The notes below the pieces were generated by a model. It was given only the letters and a program-made list of their open reading frames with translations, ran no database searches and was not told where the DNA came from. Positions 1-6,874 of a stretch of 7,722 nt of DNA are shown one piece after another. A program made the translations under genes and the position numbers. Source of the stretch: Lachnospiraceae bacterium (GTDB taxonomy: Bacteria; Bacillota; Clostridia; Lachnospirales; Lachnospiraceae); NCBI GenBank assembly GCA_900772675.1, contig CAAGRM010000268.1, positions 1-7,722 of the forward strand. The letters are read 5' to 3'. Position 1 is the first letter of the stretch. Each line of letters opens with the position of its first letter.

Positions 1-106
1 GAATCATGTTTACATGAATGAGCTATTTTTCTGGAATTTCATATGGCGAGAAGCAACATCGAGATGCAGCGTAAGCGGAATCGAGATGGGGCTCTGAATC
101 GTTACC
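1..106. other. Non-coding flank downstream of mutS2
   Basis: This stretch lies beyond the mutS2 stop codon. I see no gene, no convincing terminator hairpin with a T tract, and no start of a further minus-strand gene with a ribosome binding site. The only structure noted is the 9-base word ATCGAGATG, present twice at 58-66 and 80-88 (22-base period). That is too little to name. Any neighbouring gene starts to the left of the window. Confidence 0.5.
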
Positions 107-2482
107 TTATTTTTTGAAAGTAACAATCGTAACACCGGCATCGCCCTCACCGAATTCTGCCAGATGGAAGTCCTCGACGTGCTTCTGGCGGCGCAGATAG
201 TTGTGAATGCCTTTCCGCAGTGCGCCGGTTCCTTTTCCATGAACAACACGGACACTCGGCAGATGGGAAAGATAAGCGTCATCGAGATATTTGTCGAGCT
301 CGGCAATCGCCTCATCGACCGTTTTTCCAAGCAGATTGATTTCGGTAGAAATCGTGGCAGCCTTGGAAAGCTTTGATTTTCCGCTGCTGGTGCGGGAGAT
401 GGACGGACCTGTAATAACAGCCTCGTCGATCAGGACAAGGTCGGAAATATGCACCTTGGTACGCATGATACCGAGCTGGACAAAGAGATTTCCCTTCGAG
501 TCCGGGCGGGTGCTGACAGTACCTTTAAGGTTCATGCTTAACACCTTAACGGCATCTCCGAGATGAAGATCCTGTGGGCGTAGATTTCCGGTGCGTTTCG
601 GTGCTTCCTTTGCCTTCTTTTTATCCAGCTTGTTCATCTTCTCACGCAGTGCCGTTCGTTTCTGCTCCATTTCACGGACCGAAACATTCTCTTTTCCGAA
701 TTTCTGGAAATCACGCATCGTCTGGTCAGCGTATTCTTTCGCTTCACGGAGAATTCGCTGGGCCTCTTCCGTTGCGTTTGCAATCATTTTATCTTTTCTT
801 GCCTCAATCTGTTCCTGATTTTTGGCAAGATTTTTCTTTAAGGATTCCACCTCTTCGCGGGTGCGGGCAAGCTCTTCCTGCTCGCGCTCCAGTGTAATAC
901 GGTTCTGTTCCAGAGTGGTCAGAACGTCCTCAAAGGATTCATCCTGCTCGCTGATTTCATCCTTTGCCTTGTTGATGATATAGTCCGGCAGGCCAAGCTT
1001 GCTGGAAATTGCAAATGCATTACTCTTTCCTGGAACGCCGACGAGCAGACGGTAGGTCGGGCTTAAGGTCTCAACATCAAATTCACAGCAGGCATTTTCA
1101 ACGCCAGGTGTGGATAAGGCATAGATTTTCAGCTCACTGTAGTGTGTCGTTGCCATCGTACGGATGCCACGCTCGTGGAGCGTGGAAAGAATCGCAATAG
1201 CGAGTGCCGCACCTTCTGTCGGGTCAGTACCGGCGCCAAGCTCATCGAACAGGACAAGAGAATTTCGATCCGCCTTGTCGAGAAAGGAAACGACATTTGT
1301 CATGTGGGATGAGAACGTACTTAAGGACTGTTCAATGCTCTGCTCATCGCCGATATCGGCATAAACCTCGTCGAAAACAGCAAGGGAAGAACGGTCGAGT
1401 GCCGGAATATGAAGTCCGGACTGGCCCATCAGAGTTAAAAGTCCGACGGTTTTTAAGGAAACTGTTTTTCCACCGGTATTCGGTCCTGTGACGATCAGAA
1501 GATCAAACTCTTCGCCAAGTGACAGATCGATGGGAACGACTTTTTTCGGGTTAATGAGCGGATGGCGCGCTTTACGCAGATGAATTTTGCCCTCTGTGTT
1601 GAAGAGCGGCTCATTGGCATTCTGCTCCATGGCAAGAGCGGCGCGTGCGAAGATGAAGTCGAGTTCAACCATATTTTCCTGGTCATAACGGATTTCGTCG
1701 CGGTGCAGATCCGCCTGTGCACTTAAGGAAGAAAGGATCACTTCAATTTCCTTTGTCTCTTCAATTTCCAGTTCGCGGATATCGTTGTTCAGCTTGACAA
1801 CAGCCATTGGTTCAACGAAGAACGTGGAACCGGTGGAGGACTGGTCGTGAACCATACCGGGCACCTGTCCTTTGTACTCGGATTTGATCGGAATACAGTA
1901 CCGTCCGTCACGCATCGTGATGACGGCATCCTGCAGATAGGTGCGGTAGGAGCCGTTAACGAGGGAAATCAGCTGGCTGTGAATTTTCTCTTCGCAGGAT
2001 TTGATCGAACGGCGGATGCGGCGCAGATTCGGACTTGCATCATCGCTGATTTCATCCTCCGAGAGAATACAGCGGCGGATTTCTGTGGACAGCAGGGTCA
2101 GAGGCTCTAAGGTTTCGAAGAGATCCTCAAGGCTGTCCGGCGTCTGATCCGCATTTTCGCGGCGGCCGTACGCTTTGACGCGCGCGGTGTTTTCCAGAAG
2201 GGCTGCGGTCTGAAGCAGCTCTGTGATGTTCATGGAGCTGCCGATTTCCAGGCGTTTCAGCGCGCCACGGATATCCTTGGCATCGCCAAAGGAAATATGT
2301 CCCTTTTTAAAGAGGCGGGTGAGCGCATCGTGTGTTTCGTGCTGCATCCGTGTGATCTGGGAAAGGGAAGAGGAAGGAACAAGTTCCAGACATTTCTTCC
2401 GGCCGAGCGGGGAACTGGCATAGGAGGCCAGCTGTTCAATAATTTTGTCGTATTCGAGCGTTTTTAATGCTTTCAGATTCAT
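107..2482 (-). CDS. mutS2: Endonuclease MutS2 (ATPase with C-terminal Smr domain)
   Basis: This is a complete 791-residue MutS2, close to the usual family length of about 785. It lacks the N-terminal mismatch-recognition domain of MutS, as MutS2 proteins do. The MutS-type ABC ATPase is clear: Walker A GPNTGGKT (333-340), signature SIEQSLSTFSSHM (382-394), Walker B LVLFDE followed by LGAGTDPTEG (409-424), and the His switch in TTHYSELK (His447). The MutS2 hallmark GVPGKSNAFAI is at 482-492. A long charged coiled coil follows (about 518-635), then a KOW-like beta segment (about 640-700) and an Smr domain (about 713-791) with HGKGTGALR at 748-756. Family members suppress recombination and, in Bacillus, act on collided ribosomes. 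Which role applies here is not shown. The start ATG (complement of 2480-2482) is preceded by AAAAGG on the minus strand. The usual LDLRG of Smr reads INLLG (715-719). Confidence 0.97.
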   Translation of the reverse strand: MNLKALKTLEYDKIIEQLASYASSPLGRKKCLELVPSSSLSQITRMQHETHDALTRLFKKGHISFGDAKDIRGALKRLEIGSSMNITELLQTAALLENTARVKAYGRRENADQTPDSLEDLFETLEPLTLLSTEIRRCILSEDEISDDASPNLRRIRRSIKSCEEKIHSQLISLVNGSYRTYLQDAVITMRDGRYCIPIKSEYKGQVPGMVHDQSSTGSTFFVEPMAVVKLNNDIRELEIEETKEIEVILSSLSAQADLHRDEIRYDQENMVELDFIFARAALAMEQNANEPLFNTEGKIHLRKARHPLINPKKVVPIDLSLGEEFDLLIVTGPNTGGKTVSLKTVGLLTLMGQSGLHIPALDRSSLAVFDEVYADIGDEQSIEQSLSTFSSHMTNVVSFLDKADRNSLVLFDELGAGTDPTEGAALAIAILSTLHERGIRTMATTHYSELKIYALSTPGVENACCEFDVETLSPTYRLLVGVPGKSNAFAISSKLGLPDYIINKAKDEISEQDESFEDVLTTLEQNRITLEREQEELARTREEVESLKKNLAKNQEQIEARKDKMIANATEEAQRILREAKEYADQTMRDFQKFGKENVSVREMEQKRTALREKMNKLDKKKAKEAPKRTGNLRPQDLHLGDAVKVLSMNLKGTVSTRPDSKGNLFVQLGIMRTKVHISDLVLIDEAVITGPSISRTSSGKSKLSKAATISTEINLLGKTVDEAIAELDKYLDDAYLSHLPSVRVVHGKGTGALRKGIHNYLRRQKHVEDFHLAEFGEGDAGVTIVTFKK

Positions 2483-2548
2483 AATACTTACCTTTTCGTG
2501 TTTTTTCCATGTATGGATTCAAAATGCAACTGTTGTTTTTTTAAAATC

Positions 2549-2573
2549 CGGCGCTTGTTTCCTGCTTGCGCCG
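2549..2573. repeat. GC-rich inverted repeat in the mutS2 leader
   Basis: CGGCGC (2549-2554) and GCGCCG (2568-2573) form a perfect 6-bp stem around a 13-base loop. In the mutS2 transcript this hairpin lies about 70 bases ahead of the start codon. It is followed there by an A-rich run rather than a U tract, so it does not look like a terminator. It could shape the leader RNA; no known riboswitch is recognised. Confidence 0.4.
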
Positions 2574-2649
2574 TAAGGATCTGATCAGGAGTCTGCACAA
2601 GGCGTGCATTCTCATGTGGAATGTGGGGCACAGGTTTTTCCACTTCTCA

Positions 2650-2655
2650 ATTATA
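2650..2655 (-). promoter_or_regulatory. Candidate -10 box for mutS2
   Basis: The minus strand reads a perfect TATAAT here, correctly oriented for mutS2. The hexamer 17 bases upstream is only TTTCTT, in a pyrimidine-rich tract, so the -35 match is weak. The call rests on the perfect -10 and its position in a divergent gap. Confidence 0.45.
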
Positions 2656-2731
2656 CCGTAAAAAAGAAAAGAAAGAAACCCCAAGAACGAGAAAAAGATA
2701 GAACCAAATTCATAAAATGTTCATATCTATC

Positions 2732-2740
2732 TGGTAAAGT
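2732..2740 (+). promoter_or_regulatory. Candidate extended -10 promoter for the htrA-like gene
   Basis: TGGTAAAGT fits an extended -10 element (TGn followed by TAAAGT). It would start transcription near 2747 and give a leader of about 90 bases. TTCATA at 2709-2714 is 20 bases upstream, too far for a good -35. The same word ATCTGGTA recurs in the candidate promoter at 4393-4400. Sequence evidence only. Confidence 0.4.
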
Positions 2741-2834
2741 TTTGATATGCGAAGTGTTACTTTAGAGCGTGCCGGAAATGGTTTTTCAAATACGCTCTGG
2801 GGCAGGGAATACGGATATATGGAGAAAGAAATCT

Positions 2835-4250
2835 ATGGAAAATGACCCAAAACCTTACAAGTTCATGAAAGAAAGCATAAAAAAGCAGCCGCATAACTGG
2901 AAAAAGCTGGTTCTTCTGATCGTTGGATGGCTGGCACTGGCAGCACTTGGCGGTCTTGTGGCAGCGGCTGTATTTGCTGCTGTGGAGCCGAAAATAGCAG
3001 ATGTCATCACAAAAGAGGAGCTGTCGGCCAAAGTAGATATCCCAGGCGACGAAGATCCGAACAGCGGAAAGGAGCCGGAGGAGACGGTTCCGTCATCCAC
3101 CCAAAGCACAGAAAAGGACAGCAGTGTTTCCGACTCGGAGACGGAAGGCCAGAGGGCGGACAGCAGCATTTCGGAATGTACGGATAAGAGGGAAACGGCA
3201 GGAGGAACGGAAAACAGCCCGTCTACCGGGACAACAGATGATACAGAGCAGACGGATGAAACGAATTCGGAGGAGAAAGACAGTTCGCTTGAAAATTATG
3301 AAGCACTCTACCGGGATATGCTTGAAGTAACAGAGAAGCCAAAACGCGCGCTCGTTACTGTGATCGGGATCACAAACCAGATGGACTATTTCAACCAGAA
3401 TTATGAGAATCAGCAGCAGATTTCCGGTCTTGTAGTTGCTGACAACGGACAGGATCTCTTTGTTCTGACAGAATATCGTATTGTGGAAAACGTGGAACGG
3501 ATTCAGGTTACTTTCTGGGATGAAACGATGGTGGATGCCACTTACCAGCACCATGATCCGAGTACGGGGCTTACGATAGTAAAGGTGGACGAATCAAAAC
3601 TGGAGCAGGCAACGCGGGACGGTCTTGAAATTGCGCCGCTTGGCAGTTCTTATCTGATAAGCCAGGGCGACCCGGTTGTTGCAGTCGGAAGTCCGGCCGG
3701 TTACAGCGATTCCATTGCCTATGGAGTCGTAACTTCGGTTACCAATAAAATTTCCGCGCTGGACAATGAATATAATCTGCTGACGACCGATATTCTCGGC
3801 AGTACGGACGGCAGCGGCATTCTTGTTAACCTGGATGGCGAAATCGTAGGCATTATTGCACAAAACTATAGTGCGAAGGGGAACAACGTCGTAACCGGAA
3901 TTGCTATTTCCCAGATTAAAAAAATGATTGAAAATCTTTCCAACAATGTCAGCCATCCCTATATCGGGATCCACGGACAGGATGTTACAAAAGAACTTTC
4001 GGATAAAACAGGCATCCCGAAAGGTGTTCTTATCAGCCAGATCGCAGATGATTCTCCGGCGATGATGGCGGGTATGAAGGAGTATGATGTGATAGTAAAG
4101 CTTGGGGAACATAAGATTGAGACAATCAAACAGTACCATGAGCAGCTGGAGAAATACAGCGCAGGTGATGTGGTTACCGTAACGGCGATGCGGAAAGGAG
4201 CCGAAGGATACACGGAAATGACGTTTGATGTGACAATCGGCGAAGTATAA
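2835..4250 (+). CDS. Membrane-anchored HtrA-like protein with PDZ domain, probable pseudoprotease
   Basis: This is a 471-residue protein. The ATG at 2835 is chosen because GGAGAAAG (2821-2828) sits six bases upstream; a GTG at 2769 in the same frame has no such site. Order of parts: short basic N-terminus (1-24), one membrane segment (25-50, with small-residue GG/AAA stretches), an acidic Ser/Thr/Glu-rich linker (about 65-155), a trypsin-fold HtrA domain (about 165-365), and a PDZ domain (376-470). The expected location is anchored in the membrane with the domains outside. The HtrA fold is recognised from ISGLVV, DPVVAVGSPAG, GVVTSV and LVNLDGEIVGI. The catalytic His of the usual NHVV motif is Arg215 (EYRIVEN), and the Asp of DPxTDLAV is Gly245 (DPSTGLTIV). 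A Ser (327) remains in DGSG, but the canonical GNSGGP is one residue short. Proteolysis is therefore unlikely; a binding or sensing role is an inference. It appears to be a single-gene unit, bounded by its own promoter and terminator. Confidence 0.9.
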   Translation: MENDPKPYKFMKESIKKQPHNWKKLVLLIVGWLALAALGGLVAAAVFAAVEPKIADVITKEELSAKVDIPGDEDPNSGKEPEETVPSSTQSTEKDSSVSDSETEGQRADSSISECTDKRETAGGTENSPSTGTTDDTEQTDETNSEEKDSSLENYEALYRDMLEVTEKPKRALVTVIGITNQMDYFNQNYENQQQISGLVVADNGQDLFVLTEYRIVENVERIQVTFWDETMVDATYQHHDPSTGLTIVKVDESKLEQATRDGLEIAPLGSSYLISQGDPVVAVGSPAGYSDSIAYGVVTSVTNKISALDNEYNLLTTDILGSTDGSGILVNLDGEIVGIIAQNYSAKGNNVVTGIAISQIKKMIENLSNNVSHPYIGIHGQDVTKELSDKTGIPKGVLISQIADDSPAMMAGMKEYDVIVKLGEHKIETIKQYHEQLEKYSAGDVVTVTAMRKGAEGYTEMTFDVTIGEV

Positions 4251-4254
4251 AAAG

Positions 4255-4311
4255 AAAGGCTTTCGGAGCGAAAAAGCCGGGCTGACCGGTCAGACCGCCG
4301 AAAGCCTTTTT
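4255..4311 (+). terminator. Intrinsic terminator of the htrA-like gene
   Basis: A perfect 12-bp inverted repeat, AAAGGCTTTCGG (4255-4266) and CCGAAAGCCTTT (4298-4309), begins a few bases after the stop codon and runs into TTTTT. The 31-base loop contains its own perfect 12-base palindrome CTGACCGGTCAG (4282-4293). The A-rich left side could allow some function on the opposite strand. Confidence 0.85.
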
Positions 4312-4379
4312 CGGTGTGCAGATCAATACCAAAAGCAGCCCTGCGTTGACTTTTATCCGGCAGGCGAAAAAATGCGTGC

Positions 4380-4404
4380 ATTCTACAGAAAAATCTGGTA
4401 GAAT
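4380..4404 (+). promoter_or_regulatory. Extended -10 promoter of the yhaM-rlmCD operon inside a 25-base dyad
   Basis: TGGTAGAAT (4396-4404) is an extended -10 element (TGn plus TAGAAT, 5 of 6 matches to TATAAT). The hexamer 17 bases upstream, GTGCAT, is a poor -35. The box forms the right half of a dyad: ATTCTAC (4380-4386) pairs with GTAGAAT (4398-4404), and AGA/TCT continues the symmetry after a one-base bulge. The arms leave an AAAA centre. Such a dyad over a -10 is what an operator would look like, but the regulator is unknown. Transcription from it would give a leader of about 95 bases. Confidence 0.45.
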
Positions 4405-4415
4405 TGATAAGGCAT

Positions 4416-4443
4416 GCAAAGGCACTGAAATCGGAGCCTTTGC
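4416..4443 (+). repeat. Leader hairpin upstream of yhaM
   Basis: GCAAAGGC (4416-4423) and GCCTTTGC (4436-4443) form a perfect 8-bp stem with a 12-base loop. It would lie near the 5' end of the yhaM-rlmCD transcript, 63 bases ahead of the start codon. There is no T tract after it, so it is not a terminator. It might protect the 5' end of the message, but this is only inferred. Confidence 0.4.
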
Positions 4444-4506
4444 CGAGTTTGTACAATGAAAATGGGACACAATCCCCGCATTTTTGGAAGAAGAGGATTT
4501 TATTTT

Positions 4507-5457
4507 ATGAAGTATATCAGTGAACTCAGAGAGGGAAACCGTATTTCCGGAATCTATCTCTGCAAACATAAACAGTCAGCCGTCACCAAAAACGGAAAAC
4601 AATACGAAAACGTGATCTTACAGGACAAAACAGGAACGATCGATGCGAAAATCTGGGATCCGAATTCCATGGGAATCCGCGAATTTGAAGCACTGGACTA
4701 TGTCGATATTATGGGAGATGTTTCCAGCTTTAACGGATCACTTCAGGTTTCCATAAAAAATGCAAGAAAGGCAGAAGAAGGCGAATACAATCCGGCGGAT
4801 TATCTGCCAACGAGCCGTTATGACATTGATGCGATGTATCAGGAACTGCTTTCCTTGATTGGAACAGTGAAAAATCAGTATCTTGCGGCAATCCTGACCT
4901 ATTATTTCATTCAGGATCAGGCAACGGCAAAACGATTCCGCATGAGCTCGGCAGCCAAAAGTGTGCACCACGGATTTGTCGGAGGACTTCTGGAGCATAC
5001 CTTAAGCGTAACGCGGTTCTGTGATTTTATGGCAAAAGCATACCCGATTCTGAACCGTGATCTGTTGATTACAGCGGCAATTTTGCACGATATCGGAAAA
5101 ACGAAAGAGCTCTCATTATTCCCGCAGAATGATTACACCGATGACGGACAGCTTCTTGGACACATTATGATCGGTGCAGAGATGGTGCATGATGCGGCAC
5201 AGAAAATAGCTGATTTTCCGTTGGAGTTAGAAAACCAGCTGAAACACTGTATTTTGGCACATCATGGAGAGCTGGAATACGGTTCCCCGAAAAAACCGGC
5301 AATGGTAGAGGCTGTAGCGCTGAATCTTGCGGACAATGCCGATGCCAAAATGGAAACGCTGACTGAACTGTTCGATGCAGCGCCGATCGGCAATGAATGG
5401 CTTGGTTACAACAGATTTTTTGAATCCAATATCCGCAGAACAGGAGACTTTTCATGA
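4507..5457 (+). CDS. yhaM: YhaM-type 3'-5' exoribonuclease (OB fold plus HD domain)
   Basis: This is a 316-residue protein, matching Bacillus YhaM (314). Start: the ATG at 4507 begins MKYISELREG and follows AGAGG (4492-4496) by ten bases. An in-frame ATG at 4456 has no ribosome binding site and would add 17 atypical residues. The N-terminal OB fold (about 1-95) contains the nucleic-acid-binding signature VILQDKTGTIDAKIWD. The HD phosphohydrolase domain (about 150-285) carries the metal ligands expected for the family: His155 (VHHGF), His164 (LLEHT), His194-Asp195 (ILHDIGKT), His252-His253 (AHHGELEYGSPKKP) and Asp276 (LADNADAKMET). YhaM enzymes trim short single-stranded 3' tails of RNA, also DNA in vitro, with divalent metal in the cytoplasm. 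Its stop overlaps the next start by four bases, so it is probably translationally coupled to rlmCD. Confidence 0.95.
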   Translation: MKYISELREGNRISGIYLCKHKQSAVTKNGKQYENVILQDKTGTIDAKIWDPNSMGIREFEALDYVDIMGDVSSFNGSLQVSIKNARKAEEGEYNPADYLPTSRYDIDAMYQELLSLIGTVKNQYLAAILTYYFIQDQATAKRFRMSSAAKSVHHGFVGGLLEHTLSVTRFCDFMAKAYPILNRDLLITAAILHDIGKTKELSLFPQNDYTDDGQLLGHIMIGAEMVHDAAQKIADFPLELENQLKHCILAHHGELEYGSPKKPAMVEAVALNLADNADAKMETLTELFDAAPIGNEWLGYNRFFESNIRRTGDFS

Positions 5458-6842
5458 GCTATCAGAAAAATGATGTACTGACGGTGAAAATTGAAGATAT
5501 GGGACATGACGGAGAGGGTATAGGCAAATGCGATGGCTATACCCTCTTCGTCAAAGACACCGTCATCGGCGATCTGGCCGAAGTGAAAGTAATCAAAGCA
5601 AAAAAAAATTACGGCTATGCGCGGCTGATGCGCTTGATCAAGCCCTCGGAACACCGCGTCGAGCCAATTTGCCCGGTTGCACGTCCCTGCGGCGGATGTC
5701 AGCTTCAGATGCTCGATTATGCAGAACAGCTGCGGTTTAAAGAAAAAAAGATCGCTGAAAATCTTCAGCGCATCGGCGGTATGACCGAAATACCGATGGA
5801 GCCGATTGTAGGCATGGAAACTCCGTTCCGCTATCGAAATAAAGCACAGTTTCCAATCGGCCAGGATAAAAACGGAAAACGGATCACCGGATTTTATGCG
5901 GGAAGAACGCATCAGATTATGGAAAACCGGAATTGTTATCTTGGCGTGGAACAAAATGAAGAAATCCTGAACCGTGTGCTTACGTGGATGGAAGAGAACC
6001 GTGTTTCGGCATACAACGAAGAGACCGGCAAAGGCCTGGTACGTCACGTTCTGATCCGGTTTGGATTTACAACGAAAGAGATTATGGTCTGTCTGGTTGT
6101 GAACGGCAAAAAGCTGCCGGCAGAGGAAAAACTGATCCGTTCTCTGACCGAGCTGAAAGGAATGACAAGCATTTCTCTTAGCGTAAACCGTGAACGGACC
6201 AATGTTATCATGGGAAAAGAAATCCATTGTCTGTGGGGACAGAGCTATATTACCGACTATATAGGAAATGTAAAATACCAGATTTCCCCACTGTCGTTCT
6301 ACCAGGTCAATCCGGCCCAGACCGAAAAGCTGTATGGCCTTGCCCTGGAATATGCGGATCTTACCGGTAATGAAACCGTTTGGGATTTGTACTGCGGCAT
6401 CGGAACAATTTCGCTGTTCCTTGCACAGAAAGCAAAAAAAGTCTACGGTGTGGAAATTGTCCCGGAGGCGATTGCGGATGCAAAAAATAATGCAAAAATC
6501 AATCAGATCGAAAATGCAGAATTTTTCGTTGGCAAATCCGAAGAAATACTTCCGTCCTATTACGAACAGTATGCCAAAGACCACCCGGGCGAACAGGCGC
6601 ATGCCGATGTCATTGTTGTTGATCCGCCGCGCAAAGGCTGTGAAGAAAACCTTCTCCACACCATGGCCAGCATGCAGCCGGACCGGATCGTGTATGTCTC
6701 ATGCGATTCCGCGACACTGGCACGCGATGTGAAGGTGCTCGGGGAACTGGGGTATGAAGTGAAGAAGGTAAGAGGGGTTGATCAGTTTCCGATGACGTGC
6801 CATGTCGAAGTCGTGTGTTGTCTACATCGGGTGAATTCGTAG
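5454..6842 (+). CDS. rlmD: 23S rRNA (uracil-C5)-methyltransferase, RlmD/RlmCD family
   Basis: This 462-residue SAM-dependent enzyme makes 5-methyluridine in 23S rRNA. Firmicute members such as Bacillus RlmCD (YefA) modify both U747 and U1939, so dual specificity is likely but unproven here. A TRAM domain (about 1-60) is followed by a 4Fe-4S site: Cys73, Cys79, Cys82 (CGGC) and Cys161. SAM binding is WDLYCGIGT (310-318), then DPPRKG. The catalytic Cys417 (YVSCDSATLARD) and Glu452 (CHVEV) are 35 residues apart, as in E. coli RlmD (Cys389/Glu424), so the enzyme should be active. The start ATG at 5454 overlaps the yhaM stop (ATGA) and has AGGAGA about six bases upstream. The last ten residues (VVCCLHRVNS) differ from the usual VVLLSH-like end. 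With ParB downstream, this suggests the 3' end was replaced by an integrated element. Confidence 0.95.
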   Translation: MSYQKNDVLTVKIEDMGHDGEGIGKCDGYTLFVKDTVIGDLAEVKVIKAKKNYGYARLMRLIKPSEHRVEPICPVARPCGGCQLQMLDYAEQLRFKEKKIAENLQRIGGMTEIPMEPIVGMETPFRYRNKAQFPIGQDKNGKRITGFYAGRTHQIMENRNCYLGVEQNEEILNRVLTWMEENRVSAYNEETGKGLVRHVLIRFGFTTKEIMVCLVVNGKKLPAEEKLIRSLTELKGMTSISLSVNRERTNVIMGKEIHCLWGQSYITDYIGNVKYQISPLSFYQVNPAQTEKLYGLALEYADLTGNETVWDLYCGIGTISLFLAQKAKKVYGVEIVPEAIADAKNNAKINQIENAEFFVGKSEEILPSYYEQYAKDHPGEQAHADVIVVDPPRKGCEENLLHTMASMQPDRIVYVSCDSATLARDVKVLGELGYEVKKVRGVDQFPMTCHVEVVCCLHRVNS

Positions 6843-6864
6843 AAGTGCTGAATTTCAGGCACTT
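6843..6864 (+). repeat. Small hairpin after rlmD, weak terminator candidate
   Basis: AAGTGC (6843-6848) pairs with GCACTT (6859-6864) and TGA/TCA extends the stem with one bulge. The stem begins directly after the stop codon. Only three T residues follow, so it would be a poor terminator. It might instead be part of an attachment or recombinase-binding site. Confidence 0.3.
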
Positions 6865-6874
6865 TGCGAGGTAT

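Larger units (their letters stand above)
2483..2834. other. Divergent intergenic region between mutS2 and the htrA-like gene
   Basis: This 352-base gap separates two genes transcribed away from each other, so it should hold promoters for both. I see no coding sequence with a ribosome binding site. Its contents are the mutS2 ribosome binding site (about 2490-2497, minus), a GC-rich hairpin at 2549-2573, a smaller inverted repeat CATTC/GAATG at 2607-2623, a minus-strand TATAAT at 2650-2655, a purine-rich stretch (about 2660-2700), and a rightward extended -10 box at 2732-2740. The mutS2 leader would be about 160 bases if the TATAAT is used. Confidence 0.7.

Noticed and set aside
58..88. Two copies of ATCGAGATG as a possible repeat array
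   Set aside because: There are only two copies of nine bases, without further units or symmetry. This does not suggest CRISPR or iterons.
10..330. A 106-codon minus-strand frame at the left edge
   Set aside because: It overlaps the conserved Smr end of mutS2 in another frame and has no motif of its own.
2607..2623. CATTC/GAATG inverted repeat as an operator or terminator
   Set aside because: The stem is only five pairs, has no T tract, and does not overlap a promoter box. It is too weak to call.
2769..2834. An earlier GTG start for the htrA-like protein
   Set aside because: It has no ribosome binding site, while ATG 2835 has GGAGAAAG at the right distance and gives a normal membrane-anchored N-terminus.
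3594..4139. A 181-codon minus-strand frame opposite the htrA-like gene
   Set aside because: It overlaps the conserved protease fold and PDZ region in antisense and has no recognisable motif. It is a shadow.
4456..4506. An earlier ATG start for yhaM
   Set aside because: It has no ribosome binding site and adds residues absent from the family. The ATG at 4507 begins at the expected place.
5406..6659. A 417-codon open frame on the minus strand opposite yhaM/rlmD
   Set aside because: It is antisense to two genes with full family motifs, begins without a ribosome binding site, and its translation is Phe/Cys/His-rich with no recognisable domain. It is a shadow.
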